Notes under the pieces: generated by a model
Databases searched by the model: none
Seen by the model: the letters and a program-made list of their open reading frames with translations, nothing else
Told to the model about the DNA's origin: nothing
Shown here: piece by piece, positions 8,335 to 16,224 of the stretch
Layout: each line of letters starts with the position of its first letter
Position numbering within the stretch: the stretch's first letter is position 1
Position numbers and translations under genes: made by a program
Assembly (NCBI RefSeq): GCF_037026715.1
Contig: NZ_JBANCG010000003.1
Location: 186,001-250,000, forward strand
Direction: 5' to 3'
DNA length: 64,000 nt
Source: Breoghania sp037026715
Lineage (GTDB): Bacteria > Pseudomonadota > Alphaproteobacteria > Rhizobiales > Stappiaceae

Positions 8335-9030
8335 ATGCAGCCACTGTCCCCTGCAGAGATCGAGGCCGTCGTCCTGACCTTCAAGGTCGGCGGCCTCGCC
8401 CTTCTGGTAAGCCTGCCGCTTGCGATCCTCGCTGCCTATGCGCTGGCGCGCTGGCGCTTTCCCGGCCATGCGCTGTTCGATGCGCTCATCCACATGCCGC
8501 TGGTGCTGCCGCCGGTCGTCACCGGCTACATCCTGCTCATCCTGTTCGGACGGCACGGGCCCATCGGCGGCTTCCTGCACGATGCCCTCGGCATCACGCT
8601 CGCCTTCCGCTGGACCGGTGCGGCGCTCGCCGCCGGCGTCATGGCCTTCCCGCTGATGGTGCGGCCGATCCGGCTCGCCATCGAGGCGGTCGATCCCAAG
8701 CTCGAACAGGCCGCCGAAACGCTCGGCGCGCGCCGCATCGTCACCTTCTTCATCGTGACCCTGCCGCTGGCGCTGCCCGGCATCATCGCCGCAGCCCTGA
8801 TGGGCTTTGCCAAGGCGATGGGCGAATTCGGCGCCACCATCACCTTTGTTTCCAACATTCCCGGCGAGACCCGCACCCTGTCGCTGGCGCTCTACACCTT
8901 CACCCAGTCGCCAGACGGCGATCTCGCCGCCCTGCGTCTCGCCATCACCGCCGCCGTCATCGCCTTCGGCGCGGTGTTCGCCTCCGAATTCGTGTCGCGC
9001 CGGCTCGCCCGCCGGCTGGGAGGTGGCTGA
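8335..9030 (+). CDS. modB: Molybdate ABC transporter permease
   Basis: Inner-membrane channel subunit of the molybdate importer, 231 aa with about five membrane spans. The EAA coupling loop that docks on ModC is visible as the block ending EQAAETLGARRIVTFFIVTLPLALPG around residues 123-150. The start at 8335 lies 7 nt after the modA stop; the reading frame remains open upstream but that part overlaps modA and is not conserved. Its stop TGA overlaps the modC start ATG by one base (TGATG), which indicates translational coupling. Confidence 0.96.
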   Translation: MQPLSPAEIEAVVLTFKVGGLALLVSLPLAILAAYALARWRFPGHALFDALIHMPLVLPPVVTGYILLILFGRHGPIGGFLHDALGITLAFRWTGAALAAGVMAFPLMVRPIRLAIEAVDPKLEQAAETLGARRIVTFFIVTLPLALPGIIAAALMGFAKAMGEFGATITFVSNIPGETRTLSLALYTFTQSPDGDLAALRLAITAAVIAFGAVFASEFVSRRLARRLGGG

Positions 9031-10148
9031 TGCTCTCCGTCGATATCGAAGCGCAACTCGGCACATTCCGGCTTGCTGCGTCGTTCGAAAGCGCCGCCGG
9101 CGTGACCGCGCTGTTCGGCCGTTCCGGCGCCGGCAAGACCTCGCTCGTGCACATGATCGCGGGCCTGTCGCGGCCCTCACGCGGCCGCATCGCGGTCGAC
9201 GACATGGTGCTTTACGATTCGGAACGGAAGATCGATCTTTCCACCCGCGAGCGCCGCATCGGCCATGTCTTTCAGGAGGCGCGGCTGTTTCCGCACCTCA
9301 CCGTGCGCCGCAATCTCACCTTCTCGCACTGGGCGGGCGGGCGCCGAGCCTCCATGCCGTTCGACGAGGTGGTGGAGCTTCTGGGCATCGGCCAGCTGCT
9401 CGATCGCCGGCCCGCCAAGCTGTCGGGCGGCGAGCGCCAGCGCGTCGCCATCGGCCGCGCGCTCCTGTCGGGGCCGCGCATGCTGCTGATGGACGAACCG
9501 CTCGCCTCGCTCGATCAGGCCCGCAAGGGCGAGATCCTGCCCTATCTCGACCGTCTGCGGCGTGAGGCGGCAATCCCGATCGTCTACGTCTCCCATTCGA
9601 TGGAGGAGGTCGCGCGGCTTGCCGAAACGCTGGTGATCATCTCCGACGGCAAGGTGGAGGCGGTCGGTCCCATCGGCGAGGTGATGACCCGGCTCGATCT
9701 CGGCCCGGCCACAGGGCGCGAACATGCCGGCGCCGTGCTCGCGGGCAAGGTCGCCTCGATCGATCGGACATGGGGGTTGACCCACATCGCGGTTGAGGGC
9801 CAGTCGATCGAGGTTCCGGCCGTGCGCGCCGGGGTGGGCGAGGAGCTGCGCCTGCACCTGCGCGCCCGTGACATCGCACTGGCACTCGAAGTGCCAGGCG
9901 GGCTTTCCATCCGCAACGCGCTGCCGGTCACGGTGCTGGAGGTCACGCACGAGGACGGTCCCTACGCGGAGGTCGCCTGCGCGCTCGGCAAACAGCGCCT
10001 GCGCGCCCGCATCACCCGCGCCTCGCTGATCGCGCTGGATCTGAAACCCGGCCAGCACATCTTCGCGCTGATCAAGAGCGTGGCGGTGGACAGGCCGCTC
10101 GCCTCCCGCGAGACCGGGCGCGACCGGGACGGTTACATGTCGCGCTAG
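9030..10148 (+). CDS. modC: Molybdate ABC transporter ATP-binding protein
   Basis: ATPase that powers ModAB. The 372-aa product has Walker A GRSGAGKTS (about residues 30-38), signature LSGGERQRVAIGRALL, Walker B MLLMDEPLASLD and the H-loop YVSHSMEE. A C-terminal Mop/TOBE domain (about residues 290-355: SIRNALPVTVLEV ... LKPGQHIFALIKSVAVD) is the part that can bind molybdate in ModC proteins. It overlaps modB by one base and is last in the operon. A strong hairpin lies about 105 nt downstream. Confidence 0.96.
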   Translation: MLSVDIEAQLGTFRLAASFESAAGVTALFGRSGAGKTSLVHMIAGLSRPSRGRIAVDDMVLYDSERKIDLSTRERRIGHVFQEARLFPHLTVRRNLTFSHWAGGRRASMPFDEVVELLGIGQLLDRRPAKLSGGERQRVAIGRALLSGPRMLLMDEPLASLDQARKGEILPYLDRLRREAAIPIVYVSHSMEEVARLAETLVIISDGKVEAVGPIGEVMTRLDLGPATGREHAGAVLAGKVASIDRTWGLTHIAVEGQSIEVPAVRAGVGEELRLHLRARDIALALEVPGGLSIRNALPVTVLEVTHEDGPYAEVACALGKQRLRARITRASLIALDLKPGQHIFALIKSVAVDRPLASRETGRDRDGYMSR

Positions 10149-10252
10149 GGGGCGCAACACGAAGGCCCGCAATGAAGCAATGACGGAGCCGCCCGACGTC
10201 GGTCAAACACGGGCGGTTGCGTTGCGAAGGGGAGCCTTTCCTCCCTGCGACT

Positions 10253-10294
10253 GGGCTCCCGCCGCCGTCAACCCGGGCACGGCGACGGGAGCCC
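10253..10294 (+). terminator. Strong GC-rich hairpin between modC and dctB
   Basis: A 15-bp stem with one mismatch (GGGCTCCCGCCGCCG paired with CGGCGACGGGAGCCC) around a 12-nt loop. It could end modABC transcription or shield the dctB leader. No T run follows, so it is not a textbook rho-independent terminator. Confidence 0.45.
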
Positions 10295-10352
10295 GCTTGC
10301 GCGGGTCGGTGCCGTCTCTTCCTTCGCCCGCTTTTCCGCTATCATCCGCCCC

Positions 10353-12138
10353 ATGAACACTTCGCTTCGCGCCCGCCGGACCCTGGCGGGGATCCTGGCC
10401 GCATGTCTTCTTGGCGGCGCGCTCGCCGCCTGGGTCACGGCCCGGGTGAGCGAGAGGCTTATGCTCGACGAGATCGGGCTTCGCGCCGCCGCCTCGCTCG
10501 ACCTTCAGGCCGCCACTCTGGAAAGCCTGCTGGACAAGTACCGCATCCTGCCGCCCATCCTGTCGCGGCGGCCGGACGTGGTCGCCCTGTCTCGGGCGCG
10601 CGACACGGAAACCGCGCACCGGATCGCGGCCACCGCTGCCGGCATGACGGGGGCGGAGGAAATCCGCTTTCTCGCCGAGGACGGCAGCCTGATCGGCTCC
10701 TCCGACATAGATGCGGTGGGCACCGCGCTCGATACCGAGATCCGCCAGGCGGTGGAACAGGCGCGCGAGGGCCGGCTCGGCCGCCAGCTTCTGGTCACGG
10801 CACCCGGCAAGCTACATCTTCGCCTCCGCCGTCAGGTCCGGTGCCGGGGCCGAGGACAAGATCGTCGGCGTCGTCGCCGCGCGGGTCGATCTCGGCCGCA
10901 TCGAGCAGGCCTGGGCGCTGTCGCGCGATCCGGTGCTGGCACTTGATGGCGCCGGCCGCATCGTCGCGACCAACCGGCCGCGCTGGCGCGGTCGCTGGCT
11001 CTCGCCGGAGGACCGGACGGATCTGCAGAGCCTGCACGCGCGCACCGAGATGCGCGGCGAGCATCTGCTCGTCTCGCTGCCGGCGGCGGAGGGGCGCAGG
11101 CTCTATCTGAAGGCGGCCAAGAACCTGCCGGTGCTCGACTGGTCGGTCGCCGTGTTCTTCGATGCGAGCGCGGTGACCCGGCAGGCCGCCACCGCCGCGC
11201 TCATCGCCATCCTGCTGACGCTGATCGTCACCGGCCTCGCTTGGATCGTGGCGGAGCGGCGGTTGCGGCTTCAGGCGCGGCTGCGCGGCGAGCGGGCGGC
11301 CGCACTCCGTCTGGAGCGGCGCGTACGCGACCGTACCCGCGATCTCACCCGCGCCAATCAACGCCTCGGCGAGGAGGTGCGCGAGCGTGAGGCGGCGGAG
11401 GCGGAACTTCGCCGCACGCAGGACGAACTCGTCCAGACCGCCAAGCTCGCCACGCTCGGCCAGATGTCGGCAGCACTCAGCCACGAATTCAATCAGCCGC
11501 TCGCCGTCATCCGCTCCCAGGCCGACAATGCGGAGCTGCTGGTCCAGCGCGGCCGCTGTGCGGAGGCTGGCGAAAGCCTGCGCAAGATCGCCGCCATGGT
11601 CGATCGCATGGCGACGATCTCGCGCACGCTGAAGGGATTTGCCCGCAAGCCCGGCACGCAGACGCAGCCGGTGCCGGTCGGCCCGGTCATCGACGAGGCG
11701 CTGATGCTGCTCTCCCCGCGCATCAAGCGCAGCCAGGCGCAGATATCGTTCGAACGCCCGCCGCGCGAGCTTGCGGTCGCGGCGGATGCGGTGCTGCTGG
11801 AACAGGTGGTGATGAACCTTCTCGTCAACGCGCTCGATGCGGTTGGCGAGGAGGGCGGCGAAATCCGCATCACCACGGAAACGTGCGGGGGCGGGGAGGT
11901 GCTGATCCGCGTCATCGACGATGGTCCCGGCATCGACGCCGAGGCGCGCGGGCACATCTTCGATCCGTTCTTCACCACCAAGGACGTGGGCGAGGGGCTC
12001 GGCCTCGGCCTCTCCATCGCCGACAAGATCGTCCGCGACTTCGGCGGTCAGCTTGTTCTGGAGGAAAGCCTTGAGGGCGGAGCCGGCTCCGTCTTCGCCG
12101 TGCATCTGCCGCAGGCGGAACTGGCGGTCGCCGGGTGA
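10353..12138 (+). pseudogene. dctB: C4-dicarboxylate sensor histidine kinase DctB, frameshifted
   Basis: DctB senses periplasmic C4-dicarboxylates and phosphorylates DctD. The first 152 codons run in one frame (transmembrane segment near residues 9-30, then the start of the periplasmic PDC-like sensor), but at about 10809-10810 homology passes to the +1 frame (SYIFASAVRSGAGAEDKIVGV onward) and continues to 12138. Dropping one A in GGCAAGC would restore a 594-aa protein, a normal DctB length. The rest is intact: second TM segment AALIAILLTLIVTGLAWIV, coiled coil, H-box SHEFNQPLAVIRSQ, N-box, DDGPGI, FFTTKD and GLGLGLSI. As written, the gene gives a truncated sensor unless the kinase half restarts internally. 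A one-base sequencing or assembly error is an equal possibility. Confidence 0.8.
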
Positions 12139-12214
12139 GGGAAGGGAAGCGGCGCGGAAAGTCGGCGTGTTCGTTCGCAAATTCCGCCTGCCCACCGGTG
12201 TCATCTTCCCGCCG

Positions 12215-12290
12215 GCCCCTCCGTCGTCATTGCCCGGCGGTAGTCCGGGCAATCCACTGTGGGCTGCGCCGGGTGATGGCGATGGAGAGA
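12215..12290. repeat. Palindromic intergenic repeat, family B, copy 2
   Basis: CATTGCCCGGCGGTAGTCC with GGGCAAT following forms a short hairpin, and a GATGGCGATGGAGAG arm pairs loosely with the CTCCGTCGTC start. It occupies the gap between dctB and dctD, normally an operon junction. Confidence 0.6.
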
Positions 12291-12403
12291 TCGTACAAGG
12301 CAGGATGAAGGGGCTGGCGCGCCGCCCCGCAACGCCGGCTTCAAACGGCACGCGAACCGGTCTACACCGAACAGGAAACTTTCACCTTTCCGGGACATTC
12401 GAA

Positions 12404-13750
12404 ATGGACCAGTCGACCGTGCTCTTCGTCGATGACGAGACCGACCTGCGCGAGGCGCTGGCGCAGGGGCTGGAGCTTGCCGGGCACCGGGTGGAGGCCT
12501 ACCCCAATGCCGAGGGCGTGCTCGACCGCGTCTCGCGCGATTTCTACGGCGTGCTCGTCACCGATATCCGTATGCCGAAGATGGACGGCCTGGCACTGAT
12601 GAAGGCCGCCTTCGACATCGACACCGCCTTTTCCGTCATCCTGATCACCGGCCACGGCGACGTGCCGCTGGCGGTGGAGGCGATGCGGGCCGGCGCCTAT
12701 GATTTCATCGAGAAGCCGTTTCCCGTCGCCCGGCTCGCCAACGTGGTGGAACGGGCCTTGGAAAAGCGCCGGCTGGTGCTGGAAAACCGGGTCTTGCGCG
12801 AACAGCTCGGCGATACCGCCGGGCTCGCGGCGCGTCTCGTCGGACGTTCGCCCGCCATCGAGCGGCTGAGATCCGCCGTTCAGGCGCTTGCCGCGACCGA
12901 TGCCGACGTGCTGATCCTGGGCGAGACCGGGTCCGGCAAGGAAGTGGTGGCGCGCGCACTGCACGAGGAGGGCGTGCGCAAGGACGGCCCCTTCGTCGCC
13001 CTCAATTGCGGCGCACTGCCGGCCGAGATCATTGAATCTGAGCTTTTCGGCCACGAGCAGGGGGCGTTTACCGGTGCCTCGCGCCAGCGCATCGGCAAGC
13101 TGGAACACGCCGACGGCGGCACGGTGTTTCTCGACGAGATCGAATCCATGCCGCTGGAGCTGCAGGTCAAGCTGTTGCGCGTCATCGAGAACCGCACCAT
13201 CGAGCGGCTCGGCTCCAACAAGACCATCGAACTTGACGTGCGCTTCGTCGCCGCCACCAAGGTGGACCTGGAAAAGGAAAGCGCGGCCGGGCGCTTCCGC
13301 CGCGATCTCTATTACCGTCTCAACGTGGTGAGCCTCGACATTCCCCCCTTGCGCGACAGGCGCGAGGACATTCCGCTGCTGTTCCATCATCTGGCGCGCG
13401 AGGCGCGGGCCCGCTACCGGCGCGAGATCCCGGACCTGACGCCGGAGGTGATGGCCAACCTGATGGCGCGCGAATGGCCCGGCAACGTGCGCGAACTGAG
13501 AAACGTCGCCGACCGCTTCGTGCTCGGCGTCGACAAGATCACCAGCGGGTCGGAGACCGGCGAGGAAAGCGTCGGCACGCCGCTTTCGGTGCGCGTGGGC
13601 AAGTACGAGCGGGCGCTGATTTCGGCGGAGCTTCGCCGTCAGGAGGGGTCCATCAAGGCGACCTACGAGGCGCTCGGCCTGTCGCGCAAGGCGCTCTACG
13701 AGAAGATGAAGAAGTACGGGCTGGAGAAGGAAGAGGCGACGCAGGACTGA
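12404..13750 (+). CDS. dctD: C4-dicarboxylate response regulator DctD, sigma-54 activator
   Basis: NtrC-type activator that drives sigma-54 transcription of C4-dicarboxylate transport genes. The 448-aa product has a receiver domain (acidic pair Asp10/Asp11, phospho-acceptor Asp54 in VTDIRMPKMDG, Lys104 in FIEKPFP), an AAA+ domain with Walker A GETGSGKE (173-180), the sigma-54 contact loop GAFTGA (220-225) and FLDEIES, and a Fis-type helix-turn-helix at the C terminus (IKATYEALGLSRKALYEKMKKYG). The start at 12404 gives a normal DctD length; the frame is open further upstream over dctB and a repeat, without homology. A perfect -24/-12 promoter lies upstream of dctP 450 nt downstream. All motifs look functional although its kinase partner is frameshifted. 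Confidence 0.96.
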   Translation: MDQSTVLFVDDETDLREALAQGLELAGHRVEAYPNAEGVLDRVSRDFYGVLVTDIRMPKMDGLALMKAAFDIDTAFSVILITGHGDVPLAVEAMRAGAYDFIEKPFPVARLANVVERALEKRRLVLENRVLREQLGDTAGLAARLVGRSPAIERLRSAVQALAATDADVLILGETGSGKEVVARALHEEGVRKDGPFVALNCGALPAEIIESELFGHEQGAFTGASRQRIGKLEHADGGTVFLDEIESMPLELQVKLLRVIENRTIERLGSNKTIELDVRFVAATKVDLEKESAAGRFRRDLYYRLNVVSLDIPPLRDRREDIPLLFHHLAREARARYRREIPDLTPEVMANLMAREWPGNVRELRNVADRFVLGVDKITSGSETGEESVGTPLSVRVGKYERALISAELRRQEGSIKATYEALGLSRKALYEKMKKYGLEKEEATQD

Positions 13751-13786
13751 GGGCGGAAGGGAAGAGGGAAAGGAAGAAAATGAGAA

Positions 13787-13973
13787 GGAGCGGCTTCGCC
13801 GCACTTGTTGCGCTGGATTCCGGGTCTGGCCATGCAGCTTCGCTGCAGACCGCCCGGAATGACGGCGTGTGTGGCGGGCTTTAAGCCAACCCCAAGCTCC
13901 TCATTCCGGACAAGTGAGGCGATAGCCGAGCGCCGATCCGGAATCCAGCGACCAAGCGCGCCGCAGGCGCCCC
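13787..13973. repeat. Long palindromic repeat, family A, copy 2
   Basis: Same architecture and orientation as the copy at 6.7 kb: GGAGCGGCTTCGCCGCAC at the left, GGAATCCAGCG near the right end, with slight decay of the right arm. It begins about 36 nt after the dctD stop. Confidence 0.85.
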
Positions 13974-13977
13974 ATTG

Positions 13978-14042
13978 CCCTTCACCCTTCACCCTTCACC
14001 CTTCACCCTTCACCCTTCACCCTTCACCCTTCACCCTTCACC
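13978..14042. repeat. Seven-base tandem repeat (TTCACCC), about nine copies
   Basis: An uninterrupted run of TTCACCC units directly follows repeat A copy 2. The period is not a multiple of three and no gene crosses it. It is a simple-sequence tract liable to slippage, and lies 160 bp upstream of the sigma-54 promoter of dctP. Confidence 0.9.
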
Positions 14043-14161
14043 TTCCCTTCCTCCCGCTCCCGCCCTGCGGCAATGTGTCGAATCCGACCCATCGTCGCTG
14101 CGACAATGTTTCCATTCACGCCCATGGCGGCCCTCCGGGTTTCCGACAGGACTCGCTAAAG

Positions 14162-14188
14162 TGCCACATTTGCGCCATTCTTGTGGCA
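14162..14188. promoter_or_regulatory. Inverted repeat upstream of the sigma-54 promoter
   Basis: TGCCACA and TGTGGCA form a perfect 7-bp inverted repeat with a 13-nt spacer, ending 12 nt before the -24 element. Weaker dyads (TGTCGAATCCGACC near 14072 and TCGTCGCTGCGACA near 14092) lie further up, at typical activator distance. Either could be DctD or IHF sites; the sequence alone does not decide. Confidence 0.4.
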
Positions 14189-14199
14189 GTTCCCGCCGC

Positions 14200-14216
14200 T
14201 GGCACGGCGGTTGCTA
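14200..14216 (+). promoter_or_regulatory. Sigma-54 (-24/-12) promoter of dctPQM
   Basis: TGGCACGGCGGTTGCTA matches the sigma-54 consensus TGGCACG-N4-TTGCW at every defined position. It lies 58 nt upstream of the dctP start, with the sigma-54 activator gene dctD immediately upstream. This makes dctPQM a DctD-dependent operon with good confidence. Confidence 0.92.
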
Positions 14217-14274
14217 ATGATATCGGGCTTCGCCGGATTTCGCCGGCAGCCCAATCATGTCTGGGAGGACATTC

Positions 14275-15279
14275 ATGAAAAAGTTCGTTCTGGCGGCCGC
14301 CGCGGCTGCCACTTTCGCCTTTGTTGCTCCGGCGCTTGCCGCCGATGAATGCGACGACGGCGAAATGGTCATCAAGTTCAGCCACGTCGTTGCCGCCACG
14401 GGGCACCCGAAGGGCGATGCCGCCACGCTGCTGGCCGAGCGCGTCAACAAGGAGATGAACGGCATCGCCTGCATGCAGGTGTTCCCGAACTCGCAGCTCT
14501 TCGACGACGACAAGGTGATGGAGGCCCTGCTTCTGGGCGATGTGCAGCTCGCGGCCCCCTCGCTGTCGAAATTCGAGGCCTACACCAAGAAGTTCCGCCT
14601 GTTCGATCTGCCGTTCGTGTTCAACAATCTCGATGCGGTCATGCGCTTCGGCAATTCCGACAAGGGCAAGGAACTGCTGACCTCGATCTCCGATGTCGGC
14701 TATGTGGGTCTCGGCTACTGGCTGTCGGGCATGAAGCAGTTTTCGGCCAACAAGCCGCTGCTGGTGCCGTCTGACGCCAAGGGCCTGAAGTTCCGCGTGC
14801 AGACCTCCGACGTCTCCGTCGCGATGATCGAGGCGATGGGCGCCAATGCCCAGAAGCTCGCCTTCAAGGAAGTCTACGGTGCGCTGCAGACCGGCGTCGT
14901 CGACGGGCAGGAGAACTCCTGGTCCAACATCTACACCCAGAAGTTCTTCGAGGTGCAGGACGGCATCACCGAGACCAACCACGCGGCGCTGGCCTACCTG
15001 CTGGTGACGTCGGACGAGTGGCTGAACGGGCTTGAGCCGGACGTGCGCGACCAGTTCCTGAAGATCGTCGGCGAAGTCACCGACGAGGCCAACGCCAATG
15101 TCGGCAAGCAGGAAGCGGCCAACCGGCAGAACATCATCGATGCCGGCTCCACGATCCGGGAACTGACGCCGGAACAGCGCCAGCAGTGGGTCGATACGAT
15201 GAAGCCCGTCTGGGACAAGTTCAAGGACGACATCGGTCAGGACGTGATCGACGCGGCGCTGGCGTCGAACAACAACTGA
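14275..15279 (+). CDS. dctP: TRAP transporter substrate-binding protein DctP
   Basis: Periplasmic high-affinity receptor of a TRAP transporter, probably for C4-dicarboxylates such as succinate, malate or fumarate. The 334-aa product has a Sec signal peptide (MKKFVLAAAAAATFAFVAPA, cleavage near ALA/ADE), the opening IKFSHVVAATGHPKGDAA, the conserved KGLKFRVQTSDV region bearing the ligand-binding arginine, and YGALQTGVVDGQENSWSNI. GGGAGGA lies just upstream of 14275, which is preferred over the ATG 18 nt earlier. Transcribed from the sigma-54 promoter at 14200. Ligand type is inferred from DctBD linkage. Confidence 0.95.
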   Translation: MKKFVLAAAAAATFAFVAPALAADECDDGEMVIKFSHVVAATGHPKGDAATLLAERVNKEMNGIACMQVFPNSQLFDDDKVMEALLLGDVQLAAPSLSKFEAYTKKFRLFDLPFVFNNLDAVMRFGNSDKGKELLTSISDVGYVGLGYWLSGMKQFSANKPLLVPSDAKGLKFRVQTSDVSVAMIEAMGANAQKLAFKEVYGALQTGVVDGQENSWSNIYTQKFFEVQDGITETNHAALAYLLVTSDEWLNGLEPDVRDQFLKIVGEVTDEANANVGKQEAANRQNIIDAGSTIRELTPEQRQQWVDTMKPVWDKFKDDIGQDVIDAALASNNN

Positions 15280-15424
15280 CGCGCGCCTTTTCGCGAACCA
15301 GAGAAAGGGGAGGGGCCGGCAGCCTCTCCCCCGACCGTCCGACAAGAACGAAATGCCCCGGGACGCACAACCGCGGGGCAGCCGGCCGACGGCTTTTTGC
15401 CGTTGGTGCCGTGCGGGGGAAGCC

Positions 15425-16219
15425 GTGACTTCGAAACTCTCAACCATCGTCGCCGCCGCCGTGCTGGCGTTTCTGGCGATATACCTGGGTGCGGAAGCGC
15501 GCACCGTGGCGCAGGCGCTGGGCTTCACGTGGAAGCACGCGGAACTCGTCATGCGCATCCTCGCGCTCGTGGCTCTCGTCATGACGATCCACGTCATCGA
15601 GGTGCAATGGCCCGAGGTCATCGCCCATTTCGAGGAGATCGTGCTCGCGCTTCTGCTGGCGCTCATGACGCTGGTCTCCTTTACCCAGGTCGTGGCGCGC
15701 TACGGCTTCAACACCGGCTGGGGCGGGGCGCTGGAATTCACCCGGCTGCTGTTTGCCTGGATGATCCTGTTCGGCATGAACTACGGCGTGAAGATCGGCT
15801 CGCATCTCGGCGTCGATGCCGGTATCCGGCTGTTTCCGCCCAAGATCTTCCGCGTGCTCGCGGTCTTCGGCGCGCTGTGCGGCGTGCTTTACGCGGCGAT
15901 CCTGATTTCGGCCGACTGGCTTCAGATCTTCGGCATCCAGACCCGCGGCGGCGCCATCGCCTACTGGACGCTCAATTTCCGCACCGGCATCGGCCTCGAC
16001 GACCTGCGCTATCCCGACATCATCCAGCACCTGTTCGGCACCAAGGAGCGCGTGCAGCGCTGGATCGTCTATCTGGTGCTGCCCACCGGGCTCGCCTTCT
16101 TCGCCTTCCGCTGCCTGCAGGCTGCCATCGCCATCATCAAGGGCGAGCGGGAAATGATGATTGCGGCGCATGAGGCCGAAGACCTCGTGGCCGAGAACAA
16201 AGACGCGTTGAAGGACTGA
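15425..16219 (+). CDS. dctQ: TRAP transporter small permease DctQ
   Basis: Small membrane subunit with a DctQ core of four helices (FEEIVLALLLALMTLVSF ... VVARYGFNTGWGGALEF ... RLLFAWMILFGMNYGVKIGSHLGVD). At 264 aa it is longer than a minimal DctQ (about 170 aa), with an extra N-terminal hydrophobic segment pair and a soluble insert near residues 155-200. A GTG at 15425 preceded by GGGGGAAG is the likeliest start; an ATG at 15353 in the same frame is the alternative and would add 24 unconserved residues. Two hairpins lie between dctP and dctQ (GGGGAG/CTCCCC near 15305-15330 and GCCCCG/CGGGGC near 15356-15380), which may lower permease expression relative to DctP. Confidence 0.88.
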   Translation: MTSKLSTIVAAAVLAFLAIYLGAEARTVAQALGFTWKHAELVMRILALVALVMTIHVIEVQWPEVIAHFEEIVLALLLALMTLVSFTQVVARYGFNTGWGGALEFTRLLFAWMILFGMNYGVKIGSHLGVDAGIRLFPPKIFRVLAVFGALCGVLYAAILISADWLQIFGIQTRGGAIAYWTLNFRTGIGLDDLRYPDIIQHLFGTKERVQRWIVYLVLPTGLAFFAFRCLQAAIAIIKGEREMMIAAHEAEDLVAENKDALKD

Positions 16220-16224
16220 GCACC

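Noticed and set aside
13978..14042. Possible CRISPR-like array
   Set aside because: The units are 7 bp with no spacers between them and no cas genes are near; it is a simple tandem repeat.
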